A stretch of 64,000 nt of DNA from Phialocephala subalpina (taxonomy: Eukaryota; Ascomycota; Leotiomycetes; Helotiales; Mollisiaceae), in the NCBI GenBank assembly GCA_900073065.1, contig FJOG01000005.1:1417420-1481419 (forward strand), given 5' to 3'. This document shows, piece by piece, positions 1-10,751 of this stretch (position 1 is the stretch's first letter; the number at the start of each line of letters is the position of its first letter). A model generated the notes under the pieces. It had not been told where the DNA came from and did no database searches. It saw only the letters and a list, made by a program, of their open reading frames with translations. The translations under genes and the position numbers were made by a program.

Positions 1-800
1 CGATCATGTCCCTCTACCTCCCACCCATCTCCGCGTCCCGGTCGGTTCCTCAAACCCCAACACCATCTTCGTAAACATGAGTTTGCAATTCGCCGTCATC
101 TGTTTGCATCAAGCTGCGAATTTCAAAGCTAAGGAATCAGTTGATGTAAGAAGAAGGGCGGTGGAGGAGAGTAAGGAGAGGTGTTTGGTAGCTGCGATGT
201 AGGTGGCGAATATTATAAAGAGCGTTGCGTATTTGGACTTGTCGATGGTAATGTGTCCCTCCTCCTTGGCCCCTCTGGATTCGACCCCTTCCGCTCCACT
301 CTACTGCGTTCATCAAACGTGTCTCAGACTTGTGGAAATAGCTTACTGATCTGCATGACAGTTGAACGTATACACCCCCTTCTCCCTCGACGTCGCAACC
401 CGCATCTCCGCTCAAATCACAAAGTCCCAATCCCAACGAAAAATCGCACTCTTCCCATCTCTTCCTCCTCTCCTTGAAATCCGCGACACCAATCCACCCG
501 CCGACTCCTACCTCATCCAACTCGATCCCTAGGGTTTCGGACTCTCTGCCTTGCAAGAAAACACCATGTTCACGAACCTTGCGCAAAGCGTGGTGGGGCT
601 TGAGATCAGAGAGGAGACTGAAGATTCTGAATGGATAACTTTGGTGAGTCCGCTTGTTCGCATCGTAGAGCAGAGGGAGGATGGGTCGCCGGATGAGGTG
701 ATAAGCCAGCCTTTTCGTGGGGAGAGTGCGTCAAGGGAGGTGGTAAGGGGGAAGATGGTACCGACGAGAAGAGGTGTTGTTTGATGGCCGTGGACTGCCT
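1..800 (+). pseudogene. Relic of a Zn2Cys6 transcription factor, C-terminal part
   Basis: The reading from about position 50 (NPNTIFVNMSLQFAVICLHQ, then a segment with EESKERCLVAAM) resembles the helical C-terminal regulatory region of fungal Zn(II)2Cys6 transcription factors. A second block, reading DTNPPADSYLIQLDP and then GFGL, matches the end of the same region. The frame is broken by TAG after VAAM near 200, by further frame loss at 270-360, and by TAG near 530. The zinc cluster itself would lie before the window start, so this is both truncated by the window and decayed inside it. Assignment rests on remembered family patterns, not on a search. The opposite strand is open in places, but its translation resembles nothing I know. 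Confidence 0.5.
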
Positions 801-1984
801 TTCGATCTAGATGCAACTCTGTTCGACAATGGTGACGGTTTTGATTATTTTGGTGGAAACCATTCGAGCGGGTATCCTTGACCTACATGAGGATTGAGGA
901 GGAAGTGAGTACGAATTTAGTTTCCAAATTGACTTCGGCAAATGACTATGAAGATAATTTTCTACTGGCCATTGCGACATTCGACGGCATTTTCTGAGCG
1001 TTTAAAGAACAATGTTTAAGATGACATCAAAATTGACTCATCCGTTTTTCACTGTCCTTGACAATTGTATAACTCCAAAGCGTTGTGTTTGTGTCTGAGA
1101 AAAAGGGCATTCGAATCGCAATGCCGACTCCGGCTGGAAGCTTGCGGCGTGCATTTGTCCGCGACGAAATATTTCTTCAAATTGGCTCTCATGAGGGAAT
1201 CGTTGGACTTTAGAGACGTGTAATTGATCCTCATTAGGAAAACCCATAAATATCATCTCTCAATGTATCATAAGATGTGATGCGAGAGCGAGAGAGGAAG
1301 AGAGACAATGTTTTGTTGCGACTGCGCAATAGGCGTGAACAGCTACCCATACCATTGCACTAAGCCAAAAGGATCCTCACAACAACCTCATGTCTTGATA
1401 TGCCTTCTTTACACAGACAGCAAGCAACCCGCAATATCTCAGCTCACCAAGCTCACATCTTACTGCGCCTTACACTTTGAAGTCCATCTATGTATGATCT
1501 AGAAATAGGGCTTATGACTCCAAGCAGCATACCACATTTGCAGCCTCTCATATCTGTTCAAAGATGCTCTGTTTGTGCTCAGTATTCCTTTCGCTTCATG
1601 TCAAGATGTATCCTGTCCAAACCCACTTCTCTTTACACGTTTTTCCTGTTACCTCTTTAAGAGGACGCTTCGAAGCAAAATGTCCCCGAAATATCACGTG
1701 TTGGTTTATGCCTAGCACAAGTTCTCCATACCAGATCATTATACCCTGAGAATATATCAACTTCTGAGATAAGAGACTGATTTACATCATATTTGGTTGC
1801 CCTTTCATTTCATAAGACTCATATTTGCTTCCAGAATACAATCACGTGGCACACGATTATTCCAGTCCCGTCTCGTCGAGATCTCAATGAATGTTTTAAA
1901 ACACGGTGCTGTAGTCACCTCTTCGATCTACACTACAACAGGTTCTAGCACACCACCTCTAAAACAACATTTCCAACTGGCAAT
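801..1984. other. Intergenic, no gene seen
   Basis: Short open frames occur on both strands, but none shows a recognisable domain, a credible splice structure or coding-like composition. The last few hundred bases probably hold the promoter and 5' leader of the RNase H-like gene that starts at 1985. Confidence 0.5.
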
Positions 1985-3130
1985 ATGTCTTCACGGGCGG
2001 CTTTCCTCAAACATCGCGCCGATCTCGTTCAAGACATCTCGAATCTCCAATCCAGCATGATGGAACAGGACACCCATCAACCGTCTGCAGACAGATCCAA
2101 TTCAACGTCCCCTGCTATGGAACAGGACACACATCAACCTTCTCAAGATATCTCAAATTCCAAATCTCACAACGTGGAACAGGACACCAATCTCCAGTCC
2201 TTCCAAGACTTCTCGGATCCCAGACCTGAAACTATGGAACAGAACACACACCAACCTGCTCAAAACATATATAATTCTATTTACGACGCCATGGAACATG
2301 ACACCATGATGTCTGAGTCCAGCACCACCTCCACAGCAGCACAACCGCGGACTCGCCGCCGACCAGGCTTCCTAACCAAAGAGGAACGCCAACGCCTTAG
2401 TCGTACAGGCCGCCAAGTCTACCTTGATCGACTATTCAGTGCCGACTTCCCAGGCAAAGTCACAATCGACCCTGACGCCGACACCGCGCTCTCAATCGCA
2501 TACTCAGAGTACTCCAGCGGTGAGACAACAACTGAAGATGGACGCATGGTATTTTGGACCGACGTATGCAGAAGTGGCGACAAGTCAGGAATTGGAATCG
2601 TGTACAGAAAGACACTGAACGGATATGTCGATCTGTCATATCATATCAGACGACCTGTCAATACCTGGGTTGCAGAGATGGCTGCAATTGCGCAGGCAAT
2701 CAAGATCGCCGAAGACGAAATCGTCATGAGAGATGCGAGACCTTCGACTGTAGTCATCTACTCGGACTGTCAGAAAGCTTTGTTGAGATATCACGACGGG
2801 GAATTGGAGACTGTGCCATGTCGATGCTCGTTGCTGAGGTCTGGTATCGTAGCTGCACACAACCTCAAGCCGCTTGGAATCGAAGTGGAACTCCGTTGGG
2901 TTCCTGGGCATTGGAACACAGAATGTCAGCGACACATCAAGGAGAATCTCCTGGCTCATTCTGCAGCAAAAAAAGCCGCAAGGTTAACACCACCGGAGGG
3001 TACCGAAAACCTTGTCGACGTGACAAACCGGAGAAGAAAGCGTGCACCAGTGGCGATGTTCAAAACCGGTCGAGATAGCGAAGCACAAAGCGAAATCGAA
3101 AACGGACTGAAGAATCTTTCGGTTGGATAA
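1985..3130 (+). CDS. RNase H-like domain protein with N-terminal 19-residue repeats
   Basis: A single-exon 381-residue protein. Residues about 187-335 form a type 1 RNase H fold: first acidic residue in FWTD (D193), second in WVAEMAAIAQAI (E231), third in VIYSDCQKAL (D261), then the VPGHW signature. Such domains cleave the RNA strand of RNA-DNA hybrids using two metal ions. The fourth carboxylate, usually in NExAD, is replaced: the matching stretch reads NLLAHSAAKKAA, giving H325. Residues about 26-107 hold four tandem copies of a unit of 19-20 residues beginning MEQDT, rich in Gln, Ser and Asn, plus a partial fifth. No reverse transcriptase, integrase or poly(A) tail lies beside it, so it is either a domesticated retroelement fragment or a cellular RNase H-like protein. 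The lack of introns fits either. Coding status is well supported; the role is unknown. Confidence 0.75.
   Translation: MSSRAAFLKHRADLVQDISNLQSSMMEQDTHQPSADRSNSTSPAMEQDTHQPSQDISNSKSHNVEQDTNLQSFQDFSDPRPETMEQNTHQPAQNIYNSIYDAMEHDTMMSESSTTSTAAQPRTRRRPGFLTKEERQRLSRTGRQVYLDRLFSADFPGKVTIDPDADTALSIAYSEYSSGETTTEDGRMVFWTDVCRSGDKSGIGIVYRKTLNGYVDLSYHIRRPVNTWVAEMAAIAQAIKIAEDEIVMRDARPSTVVIYSDCQKALLRYHDGELETVPCRCSLLRSGIVAAHNLKPLGIEVELRWVPGHWNTECQRHIKENLLAHSAAKKAARLTPPEGTENLVDVTNRRRKRAPVAMFKTGRDSEAQSEIENGLKNLSVG
2060..2305 (+). repeat. Coding tandem repeat, 57-60 bp unit
   Basis: Units start at 2060, 2117, 2174, 2234 and 2291, with spacings of 57, 57, 60 and 57 bases. Each opens with a close copy of ATGGAACAGGACAC. 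The third begins with GTG instead of ATG, and the last is partial. All spacings are multiples of three, so the frame is kept. The repeat encodes the low-complexity N-terminus of the RNase H-like protein. Confidence 0.85.
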
Positions 3131-4990
3131 CCGATACACTTGGAAACCACCTTACCCTTCGCATTTCTCTTCCCAGCTCCCCTCGTACTCAGGTATGCCA
3201 CCATTGATCAACAGTAATCTGGCTCAACTTCGTTCTCGGTACTGGTCTACGCACCACACAGTCGTTTTAAACAAGGATCCTAAAATATGTTCCATTCGTC
3301 AGCACGTCATAGGGCAAGGTCGGAGAAAACAAGCCAAGTCAAGGATGCAAACAACAGTCCCCATATGTCTCCTTGAAATAGAATCGAATCAAACGGCTCC
3401 TCAGTGTGCTCGAAGGTTTCCCAAAGGCCGACATCCATGCAAACACAGTCACACTCACTTGAACCAATAGAGGATCTGGCCCGTGTAGCCTTGGAGGTAC
3501 ATCCTGGTCGACAAAGTCATCTCCGCTTGTCTTTCAAACGCAAATATCTGTTACTTCTGTCGGCTCGTTACTGATATTTGTGCAAGGATACGACCAATCC
3601 TGACCTCTCAAAACTTCACTGTACTACCTGGAAGGGAATGCTGCAGAAGCCGGAGCAGTTTCAGAGGTCTGCACATACCTCATCCCAGTTCTCATGCTTG
3701 CGGAGACAGAAGCAAGAGACAGCAAGTATCAGGCTGCGAGTTTTGACAAGTCAGCCTCGAGCCATGAGCCGTGCAATTGAATGCAATAGGAAGCCATCTT
3801 GGGCCCTCTCCGATGTTGCACACCACTAGCATCGATCAATCCTAGCGATGGGAAGTGAAATTGTCGAGATAGTCGATGCGCATGAATGCGCAGGTGGGCA
3901 TGAACTTACACTTCCACAAAAGGTGTGAAGATGCCGAGCGTGGAGAGCCTTATCGTTGCAACTGGGTGCCTAAACAAAAACGGCCCGCCGAGTTGAAGTA
4001 CAAATGGCATCGTGGAGGTAGTGAAGTACAATGAATTCGAATGTAATTGAGAAAAGCAATCAAGCCTTATGGGTAGGCGTTGGACAGATGATGAATGTTG
4101 ACGATCAAGTTAAGTTTGCCTGTTGTTGTTGTTGATGATGGAAGAAGATAGAGAAAAGATCAAGTAAAAACGAAAGGCCGATAGGACCTGGTTACTTCCC
4201 CAATGTGACAGGAGCGACGCCGCTCTCAAGACCACGTCACTTTTGAAGTATCACTCCTTCCTCACGATGCTTCGAAAGTCAGAAGCACGTGGGGAATGGG
4301 AAAGTCGACGAAGGCGGACCTGACTTGCAGATGCATGATAGCCATTGAAACCGCCATCTTCTATAGTGTACTCCTTCCCTACAGTCCGAGCTTTTCTCGG
4401 CGAGGAGATAGCAGACTTCACGGGAGGTCAAAGGATATTTGAGGTCACGTGTCTCGTACACCTTACTTTCCTTATTGATCGCATTCTCGCGGGTCTACCG
4501 TTGTTCAATTCCTAAAGCTACCTCGGTAGAAATAAGAGTATTTATTTGCAATCTTCTGATATGTGAGAAGCTTCACAAATTATTTCAGGCATGCGGGGGC
4601 TTTCCACTCACTGTATAGCGCTTGACCTCAATTTTCCTATTGGAAGGACATTTCCATCTTCAATGCTGTTGAAGCATTCGCAATTATTGTATTCTCAACT
4701 TCGTCGCCGAAACTGCTAAGATTCATTTCTTGTCGACGTTCCCTACAAGTGCTATCTTCAAGCTTCAATAGTGGAGCCCAGCGGCTTATCGTCGTCATCT
4801 TTGGCCTAGGCTAGCGCTTACTCAAGGAAGTCTTGGCACGTGTTGGCATGGAGTATCTCAGGAAACTGAACCGTGAGCAAGCTCTTCTCATCTGATGTTA
4901 CACAAGACCACTGACCTTGTGGAAAACTTTCATATTCTTCACAACGCACAAACCCTTTTGAATTGATAGTCTCGAACCCATCCCCATATC
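3131..4990. other. Long intergenic stretch, no gene seen
   Basis: Open frames at 3123-3470, 3578-3829 and 4279-4461 have no family resemblance and no matching splice partners. The end of the stretch should contain the promoter of the sulfotransferase-family gene at 4991. I see no tandem repeats or inverted termini. Confidence 0.5.
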
Positions 4991-6012
4991 ATGGCGGAGG
5001 AAGTCAAAACCATCCACTACGCGGATACAAACGCCGTTCTTCTAGACATCTCATCCAAGAAGCCAACGGATCTGTCTCGACACATCGAAGTCATCGGAGC
5101 AGGCTTCTCTCGAACAGCAACCGTCTCTTTTACGCTAGCTCTCCAGATCCTCCTGAAGGGCCACGTGTGTCACGCCGGGAGCGCATCTCTCATGCGAGAA
5201 GAAGGTCCTCCCCCTTCGCTCCTCTCCTTCCCTCCCCAATTCCCCTTCTCCAAAGCTAACACGACCCCAGAGTTCATCAAAAAATGGATCCAAGCCCTCG
5301 ACCCCGCCAACTCAAAGGAAACCACCGTAAAAATCTTGAAAGACTTGCTTGCAGGCTATGTCGCCTGCACCGACTCCCCCTCCTACATGTTTGCCGGCGA
5401 ACTCTCCGAAGCTTTCCCAGATGCCAAAGTTATCGTCACGACGCGAGATCCGGAGAAGTGGTGGGCAAGTTTTTCGGAATTGATCAAGATTGTTATGCCG
5501 CGGTGGGTGAGGGTTGTTTTTTGGAGTATGCCGACGTTGAGGTGGTATGGGAAGTGGGCCGACGGGATGACGAAGAGGTGAGTTTCTCTTTGGGGGAAGG
5601 GAGGTGAGGGGGTGGAGGAGGGAGAGCGCTGATGTGTGTGGTGTAGGAGAGAGGTTATTTATCCTCCTGGTCCGGGGAGAAGGATTGATGGACCTGGTGA
5701 GTTGTGTTCTTTGAGTCCGTGTTGAGGAGGAGATGCTGATATGAAGCAGGGTTTTTGGAAGCTCATCATGAGTATCTGAAGAGAGTGGTGCCAAGGGAGA
5801 GACTGTTCTTTTTTGATGTGAAGGAGGGGTGGGGACCTCTTTGCAAGATTTTGAATGTCCCGATCCCGGATGAACCTTTCCCACATGCGAATGATAGGCT
5901 TGCGGTCGAGCAAGCGTTTAAGGGATTGATCAAGGAGGCTTTCGTGAGGTGGCTTGAGATACTGATTGTTCCTGCGATGGTTGTTGGTGCTTACTTTTTC
6001 ATGACGAGATGA
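4991..6012 (+). CDS. Sulfotransferase-family P-loop protein with C-terminal membrane anchor
   Basis: Four exons, join(4991..5204,5271..5577,5647..5696,5750..6012), give 277 residues. The 66-base first intron is a multiple of three and is open, so it can be mistaken for coding; its CTAAC branch point and the improved reading (MREE joined to EFIKKWIQAL) support removing it. The N-terminal loop GAGFSRTATVS (residues 36-46) is the 5'-phosphosulfate-binding loop of the sulfotransferase family common in fungi, often mislabelled NAD-dependent epimerase. Most members read RTGT where this one reads RTAT. VTTRDPEKWW (127-136) is the second conserved block. A hydrophobic stretch near 258-275 with a short tail suggests a tail anchor. 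By family it would transfer a sulfonate group from PAPS, but the substrate is unknown and activity is not assured. Confidence 0.82.
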
Positions 6013-6237
6013 TGTCGATCGAGCTGGAACAAAGAGCATGAGGTCAAATTACGATTCGTGCCAAAGCCCGGAGGCTTGGAGGACAATGTACTATCTTAGG
6101 CATGTATATGCAGATTAACAATAGACAGGTAAATACGCTCACATTCGCGATGCAAATGGTATCTAACAAGCAAGTATTTCCCAGCTCCTCAACGCCAATT
6201 TCTTCAAGATCCTTTCCGACTTCCTAATACCCAGCCC

Positions 6238-6840
6238 TCACATCGGCACCTGAGCACCGCACTTCACGCACCACTGCCCACTATTCCTCGTCCCACACTG
6301 CAGACAATTTCTCTCGGTCGCAACCTGCGGCGCATATTGTGGCGCATAATGTCCCTCCGCTGGCATTGGCCTATCCGCATACGCCTGGTTCGCATAGCCC
6401 GGAACCTGTTGCGCACCTCCATACGGCTGATACGCATTCAACGGAATGCCCGCCTCGCCCACATGAGTGACAGTCGTAACAGCAACATATCCTTTTCTCC
6501 TCTGATAACATCTCACAATGATCAAGACCCAGAACACCAATTTGAGAATGATTGCGATGCAGATGAATGCTAGACCGGCGTAGTAGCTGCCGTTCTTCCC
6601 GTCGCATGTTGTGATGTCGTAGTCGGAGTCGAATACGCAATTTGAGTTGGAGACCCAGGAGCCGATGAGTGCAGCGCCTGCGATTAGACAGGCGATCCAG
6701 GCGAATAGGATGCCCATAGGCCACCACATGGACATGATTTTTGGTTGATTGACGGTGAGTGTTTGGGGACCTCCATTGTATGGGGAGTTTTGGGCTTTCA
6801 TTTTGGCGGTCGTGAGGAGAAGGCTGAGGTGGGGGTTCAA
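6238..6840 (-). CDS. Small two-span membrane protein with C-terminal zinc ribbon
   Basis: A single-exon protein of 200 residues, or 187 if translation begins at the second Met (6801). Hydrophobic segments lie at about 41-60 and 88-110, separated by a short loop with two cysteines (C68 and C79) that could pair. The second segment is followed by the basic stop-transfer run CYQRRK. A tail rich in Tyr, Pro, Ala and Gln leads into a C-terminal zinc ribbon, C179-x2-C182 and C191-x2-C194. The layout suggests a membrane protein with a cytosolic metal-binding knuckle, possibly an adaptor. I do not recognise a named family. Coding status is supported by length, topology and the paired CxxC motifs. Confidence 0.68.
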   Translation of the reverse strand: MNPHLSLLLTTAKMKAQNSPYNGGPQTLTVNQPKIMSMWWPMGILFAWIACLIAGAALIGSWVSNSNCVFDSDYDITTCDGKNGSYYAGLAFICIAIILKLVFWVLIIVRCYQRRKGYVAVTTVTHVGEAGIPLNAYQPYGGAQQVPGYANQAYADRPMPAEGHYAPQYAPQVATERNCLQCGTRNSGQWCVKCGAQVPM

Positions 6841-8713
6841 TTGAGGATGTTCGAGAGAAGCTTCAGCGAGAGATGTAGAAGGATATGAGTCGTTTGCTCC
6901 CTTCTGAAAGCGAATGTGTGACGATCGTGAAGTTTTCGAGAATAGGGAGGAAGAAGTAGAAATGCGGCGATGGGCAGCAATATGTATTTTTCAAAATGCC
7001 ATGGGCCTCTCAGCTGCTTGTACAAATGCAACCTTGCAAGACACCCAGCCAGTCACACAGTGTCTCTCGCCTGATCGCCGCACAAATGCTTGTACTCAGC
7101 CTTATTTTTCTTGTTTTTAATTCGACCTTGAACGCCAGAATGCGGCACAGAAAACCGACCAGGCGCCACAAGCAAATGATCAAATAACCTTATGCATACT
7201 TCAGGGGACGGAACCCTGGATTAGGTACCGAGGAATCTTTAAATAATTCAGGTACCCGAGCAATTTCTTCAACTCGTGAGCGTCGTGATTCGTATTTTTA
7301 TGACTCTTTCAACTGCTTCACGCGATAACATTTGTGCCTTCGAGAAGCATTTTTTACATTCTCGTGTCTTTCAGTCTGCCTGACGCCACAAGCTCCAGTT
7401 TCATTTGCGAAGGTTCAGGTCCAACTTTTTGTGGCCTGGTTTGTGTCGGAAATAACTTGATAGCTCAGCCTTGCGGCACAGAGATTTGCTTTTATCCGCC
7501 ATAAATTTGAGAGGTCGAGGCAAACGAGCGCGGTTCGTACTGCAATGCTCAATTATCTACGAGAAGGATCTTTTCTGTAAATTCGTTATGTTTCAATCGC
7601 GATGAATGAGAATCTATTCGTCTCAATTTTCAATCGCTGCATTTATTTGTCTTACTGTATTTTTATCCGATTGTGGGGAGAAGTCAAGCCACCCCCATGA
7701 ATGATCTCAGCCACATCGCTTGAGGCTGTGCCTCCTGTTGAAGGATCATGGCTGCAGGCGCTTGTTTGCACTTGGCTTTTGGTTGAGAGGATGATGCTGG
7801 AGACGTTTCCCATCACAAGTTGGAATTTGAAATGGGAACCATCATAATCCCCCCATACCAGTCAGCAACTTGTTATTCCTCATGCTTGCTGCTCCTGAAA
7901 GTCCTTTAAGCGAGTTTGCTTAAGGTCCTTTAAGCAATTCCTTTCTTGCGACTTCGCTCTTTGAATTTGGTTCTCTTTTTTACAGATTAACTTGAAGCCT
8001 TGAAATTTGCTTACTGGGGCTGCAATTTCAAGTTTAAGAGTGAGAATTGGGTGCTCAAAATTTGCGGTCTCGTTCGGCGCGCCCTGCGTGAGCAGGACTT
8101 GAAGGCCAACAATTGAGCTCTCAAATCCCAAAATCTGTCAGAAACTCCTCTTTTGAATGTCCCAGACTCATTTGGGACATTCATATGGGAGATTTTTGTA
8201 AAAAAAATTTGCAATGATGGAAACCAAGTTGCTGCACGTTGTTGGAATTTGTTGGAGGTATTGTGCGCTGGCATCTCAGCTGATCTTTGACTCCAAATTC
8301 AAATCCACCTCATTCGCCCACGTATATGCGCCCAGCTTTCTCGATTAAGCTTAAATTACTAGCGCTTCAAACTCCCGCTTAACCCACCGCTAGCACGATA
8401 TAATCCGCAGTTGCGAGGCAGTCAGAACTTGCCAAACATCATCGACACATCAATGCCTCCACTTTTCGCACACAAACTGTCAACCTTTCCGAAAACAGAC
8501 CACATTCTTGCGCATTACAACTCAACTGGCGCAATATCAGAAGTTCATCTAGAGCCCATTCCCGACTCACTCTCATTCTCCTACAAGAATTTCAGCGCAT
8601 CGTCCTCAACCTCCCAGGCTTATCGGGACTCTCTCGGCCCGCTTTCTTTCATCAAGGACGACCGTTAGCTGATACCTACAACATCCTCCTAAGAACCATT
8701 TGAAACTTCCAAG
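6841..8713. other. Intergenic with clustered small inverted repeats
   Basis: No convincing gene. Open frames at 7880-8131 and 8011-8274 (minus) and 8411-8668 (plus) are unrelated to known families. The part at about 7890-8190 is unusual for its several imperfect or perfect inverted repeats, listed separately. The last few hundred bases probably serve as the promoter of the BTB gene. Confidence 0.5.
8154..8183. repeat. Perfect 11-bp inverted repeat with 8-base loop
   Basis: The arms TGAATGTCCCA (8154-8164) and TGGGACATTCA (8173-8183) are exact reverse complements around an 8-base spacer. Nearby are two near-perfect palindromes: one built on CTTTAAGC and GCTTAAGG around 7904-7937, and one on CTTGAAATTTGC and GCAATTTCAAG near 7998-8031. 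Confidence 0.75.
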
Positions 8714-9632
8714 ATGGCGCCAGAGAAACGTGTTGGAGGCGAGTCACCCTTAAGAAAGTCGGCAAATTCCACGAAGAAATCGAAAGTCACGCACAAGAAG
8801 GGTGATCCACGCCCTACCTTCTCGTAAGCCCGAACATTGTCATGAAAGCGATGAGGACATGAAAGCTCACAAACTTAAGCGCACCTGGCGATGTGGTAAC
8901 CTTCTACGTTACGGAAGATGGCGAAGAACAAAAATTCGTCATTCATCGAGAGTATGTGTGCCACTACTCACCAGTACTCAAGGCTGCATTCAACAGCAAC
9001 TTTATCGAGGGTCAGACTGGAGAGTACCGACTTGATGACATAACTCACGGCACCTTCAACCTCCTTGTCCAAGTAAGAAAACCGGGGACACAAAAATTTT
9101 CTTCTTTAGGAATGTCTTTTGATATTTCCCTTCATGCATTCTCCCGAAACATTCTTGAAAAGGCAATTGCTAACTCCCCGTCTTCTAGTGGCTGTATCAT
9201 CAAAAGGTGGACCTTGCCCATCTGAAATCGGGTTTTAACGAAAAGAACGATTTGGCAATACTCACCGAGGAGAAACTAAACTTGTTCCAGCTATGGGTTC
9301 TAGCCGACAAGTTCTCCATTCCTGGTTTGCAAAATTGCGTTGTCGACCATATCAGAGAAGGCGCTAACCTAAACGACCGCGATTTTCTCTTCCCGGTTAA
9401 AGCCTACGATTATGTTTACAACAATACTGCGCCTGATAGTCCGTTGAGAAGATTGGTTGTTATGCTTACAGGAGCATATCTCGACAAAGGCGATATCAAG
9501 TCTAACGCCGATAACTTTCCGCGTCAAATGTTGACCGACCTTTTGCTTTTTACGGTAGAAAAAGCAGGAGATATTGATGTTGGCCAGTCTGAGATCGAGG
9601 ACGGGTGTTATGTTCCTCTCGAGAACAAGTAG
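8714..9632 (+). CDS. BTB/POZ domain protein
   Basis: Three exons, join(8714..8823,8880..9072,9189..9632), give 248 residues; splice phases agree at both introns. The first exon encodes a short basic leader (KKSKVTHKKG). The BTB fold starts with the SAPGDVVTFYV strand, followed by the conserved FVIHREYVCHYSPVLKAAF helix pair and a hydrophobic second half through LFQLWVLADKFSIPGLQ. This is the common stand-alone fungal BTB type; such proteins dimerise and may act as Cullin-3 adaptors or in chromatin and signalling complexes. There is no kelch, MATH or zinc-finger partner domain. The 116-base second intron is long for this window. Confidence 0.85.
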
Positions 9633-10751
9633 GCTATTTTACGGGACGCCACCAATCTCCCAGCCTTGATGGGACATCCAGAAAGCCGGGGCGGGCGAAA
9701 ATGCAGTCTGCAGTATTGCATCGTGATATATACCAGCCACCATCTTTGCCACTGTCCCAAGAAAGTAGAGGAAGGAAGTCTAGGCACGGCTGGGGGATTG
9801 AGGAACTGACACTATGTAAGGCACACGGACCCCAAAACCACTTCTGGGCTGACGATTACCAAGCCACGATCCATGAGCCCATAGGTCGCGAAAGGTAGAT
9901 CCCCATTAAAAGTTTTGCTTCACACAGTCCGGGAGTTTCGGATTTTTTCTACCTCCGGCACAAAAGTGGCATGCGCGATTTCCTTCCTTTTAGTCGTATT
10001 TTAGATGGAGGGAAATGCTGAGGGAGAACTTGGCTTTGGATTTGGCTAATGGTCCCTTCCGAGTCCATGAACGAGGCCTTGTTTGTGAGCACGTCTCTTG
10101 CGTCACATGGTAGAGACTGTCCATAGCAAACCATTGCACATACTTTGCTTGGTATCAGACACCAATTCCGTGATGCTTGAATATACTAGTGACATTTTCC
10201 AAACGGTGAACACGCCGGGTACCCGTTCCTCTTAATTCATTGCGTTTGACTATGAGCTCTAATACTCGAGCTCTCATTGTTTTTCCAACTGAATGCTGAC
10301 CTCTCATCCAAAGGACAGCTACAGGAAACTGATTGTTGAACAAGCTGACCCGGTCACGTGAACGTGATGCTGTTCAGAATGACTTCATGAATTCCCGCGC
10401 TGGACAAGTCTTGAGCTCAGCTTGATTTTATATAAGCCTCGAGCAGTTCATGAAGTATTCATGTTCAACAGAGCAGAGTACATACTCTCTATCGATTTCT
10501 CATTTTCAAGAAGTCGTTGGTTCTGTACGTAAAATTAGCTGCGGCTTCGTCAACAGCTACCAACCAGTCCACTACGATACGCATGCGGTAGTTCGGTTTG
10601 AAGGACCAGTCAGACCCTTAAATCAACTCATTCTCTCATTGCAATTTCACATAAGAAAGAGGAGAAATGTCCGTTTTTCACATCATTATTTCGTCATCCT
10701 TCTTTAAGAATTTATTCTCGAACCCGGTCTCGAAAACAAAACACCTCGAAC
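9633..10751. other. Intergenic, no gene seen
   Basis: Open frames of 60-97 codons occur but none is recognisable. The final 100 bases before 10752 look like a 5' leader for the decayed hydrolase. Confidence 0.5.

Noticed and set aside
5205..5270. Reading the first sulfotransferase intron as coding
   Set aside because: The stretch is in frame, but its Pro/Ser-rich translation breaks the family alignment and it carries a CTAAC branch point and AG border.
5312..5884. 190-codon minus-strand open frame
   Set aside because: It is antisense to the four-exon sulfotransferase-family gene and its Pro/His/Arg-rich translation is the usual shadow of a coding strand.
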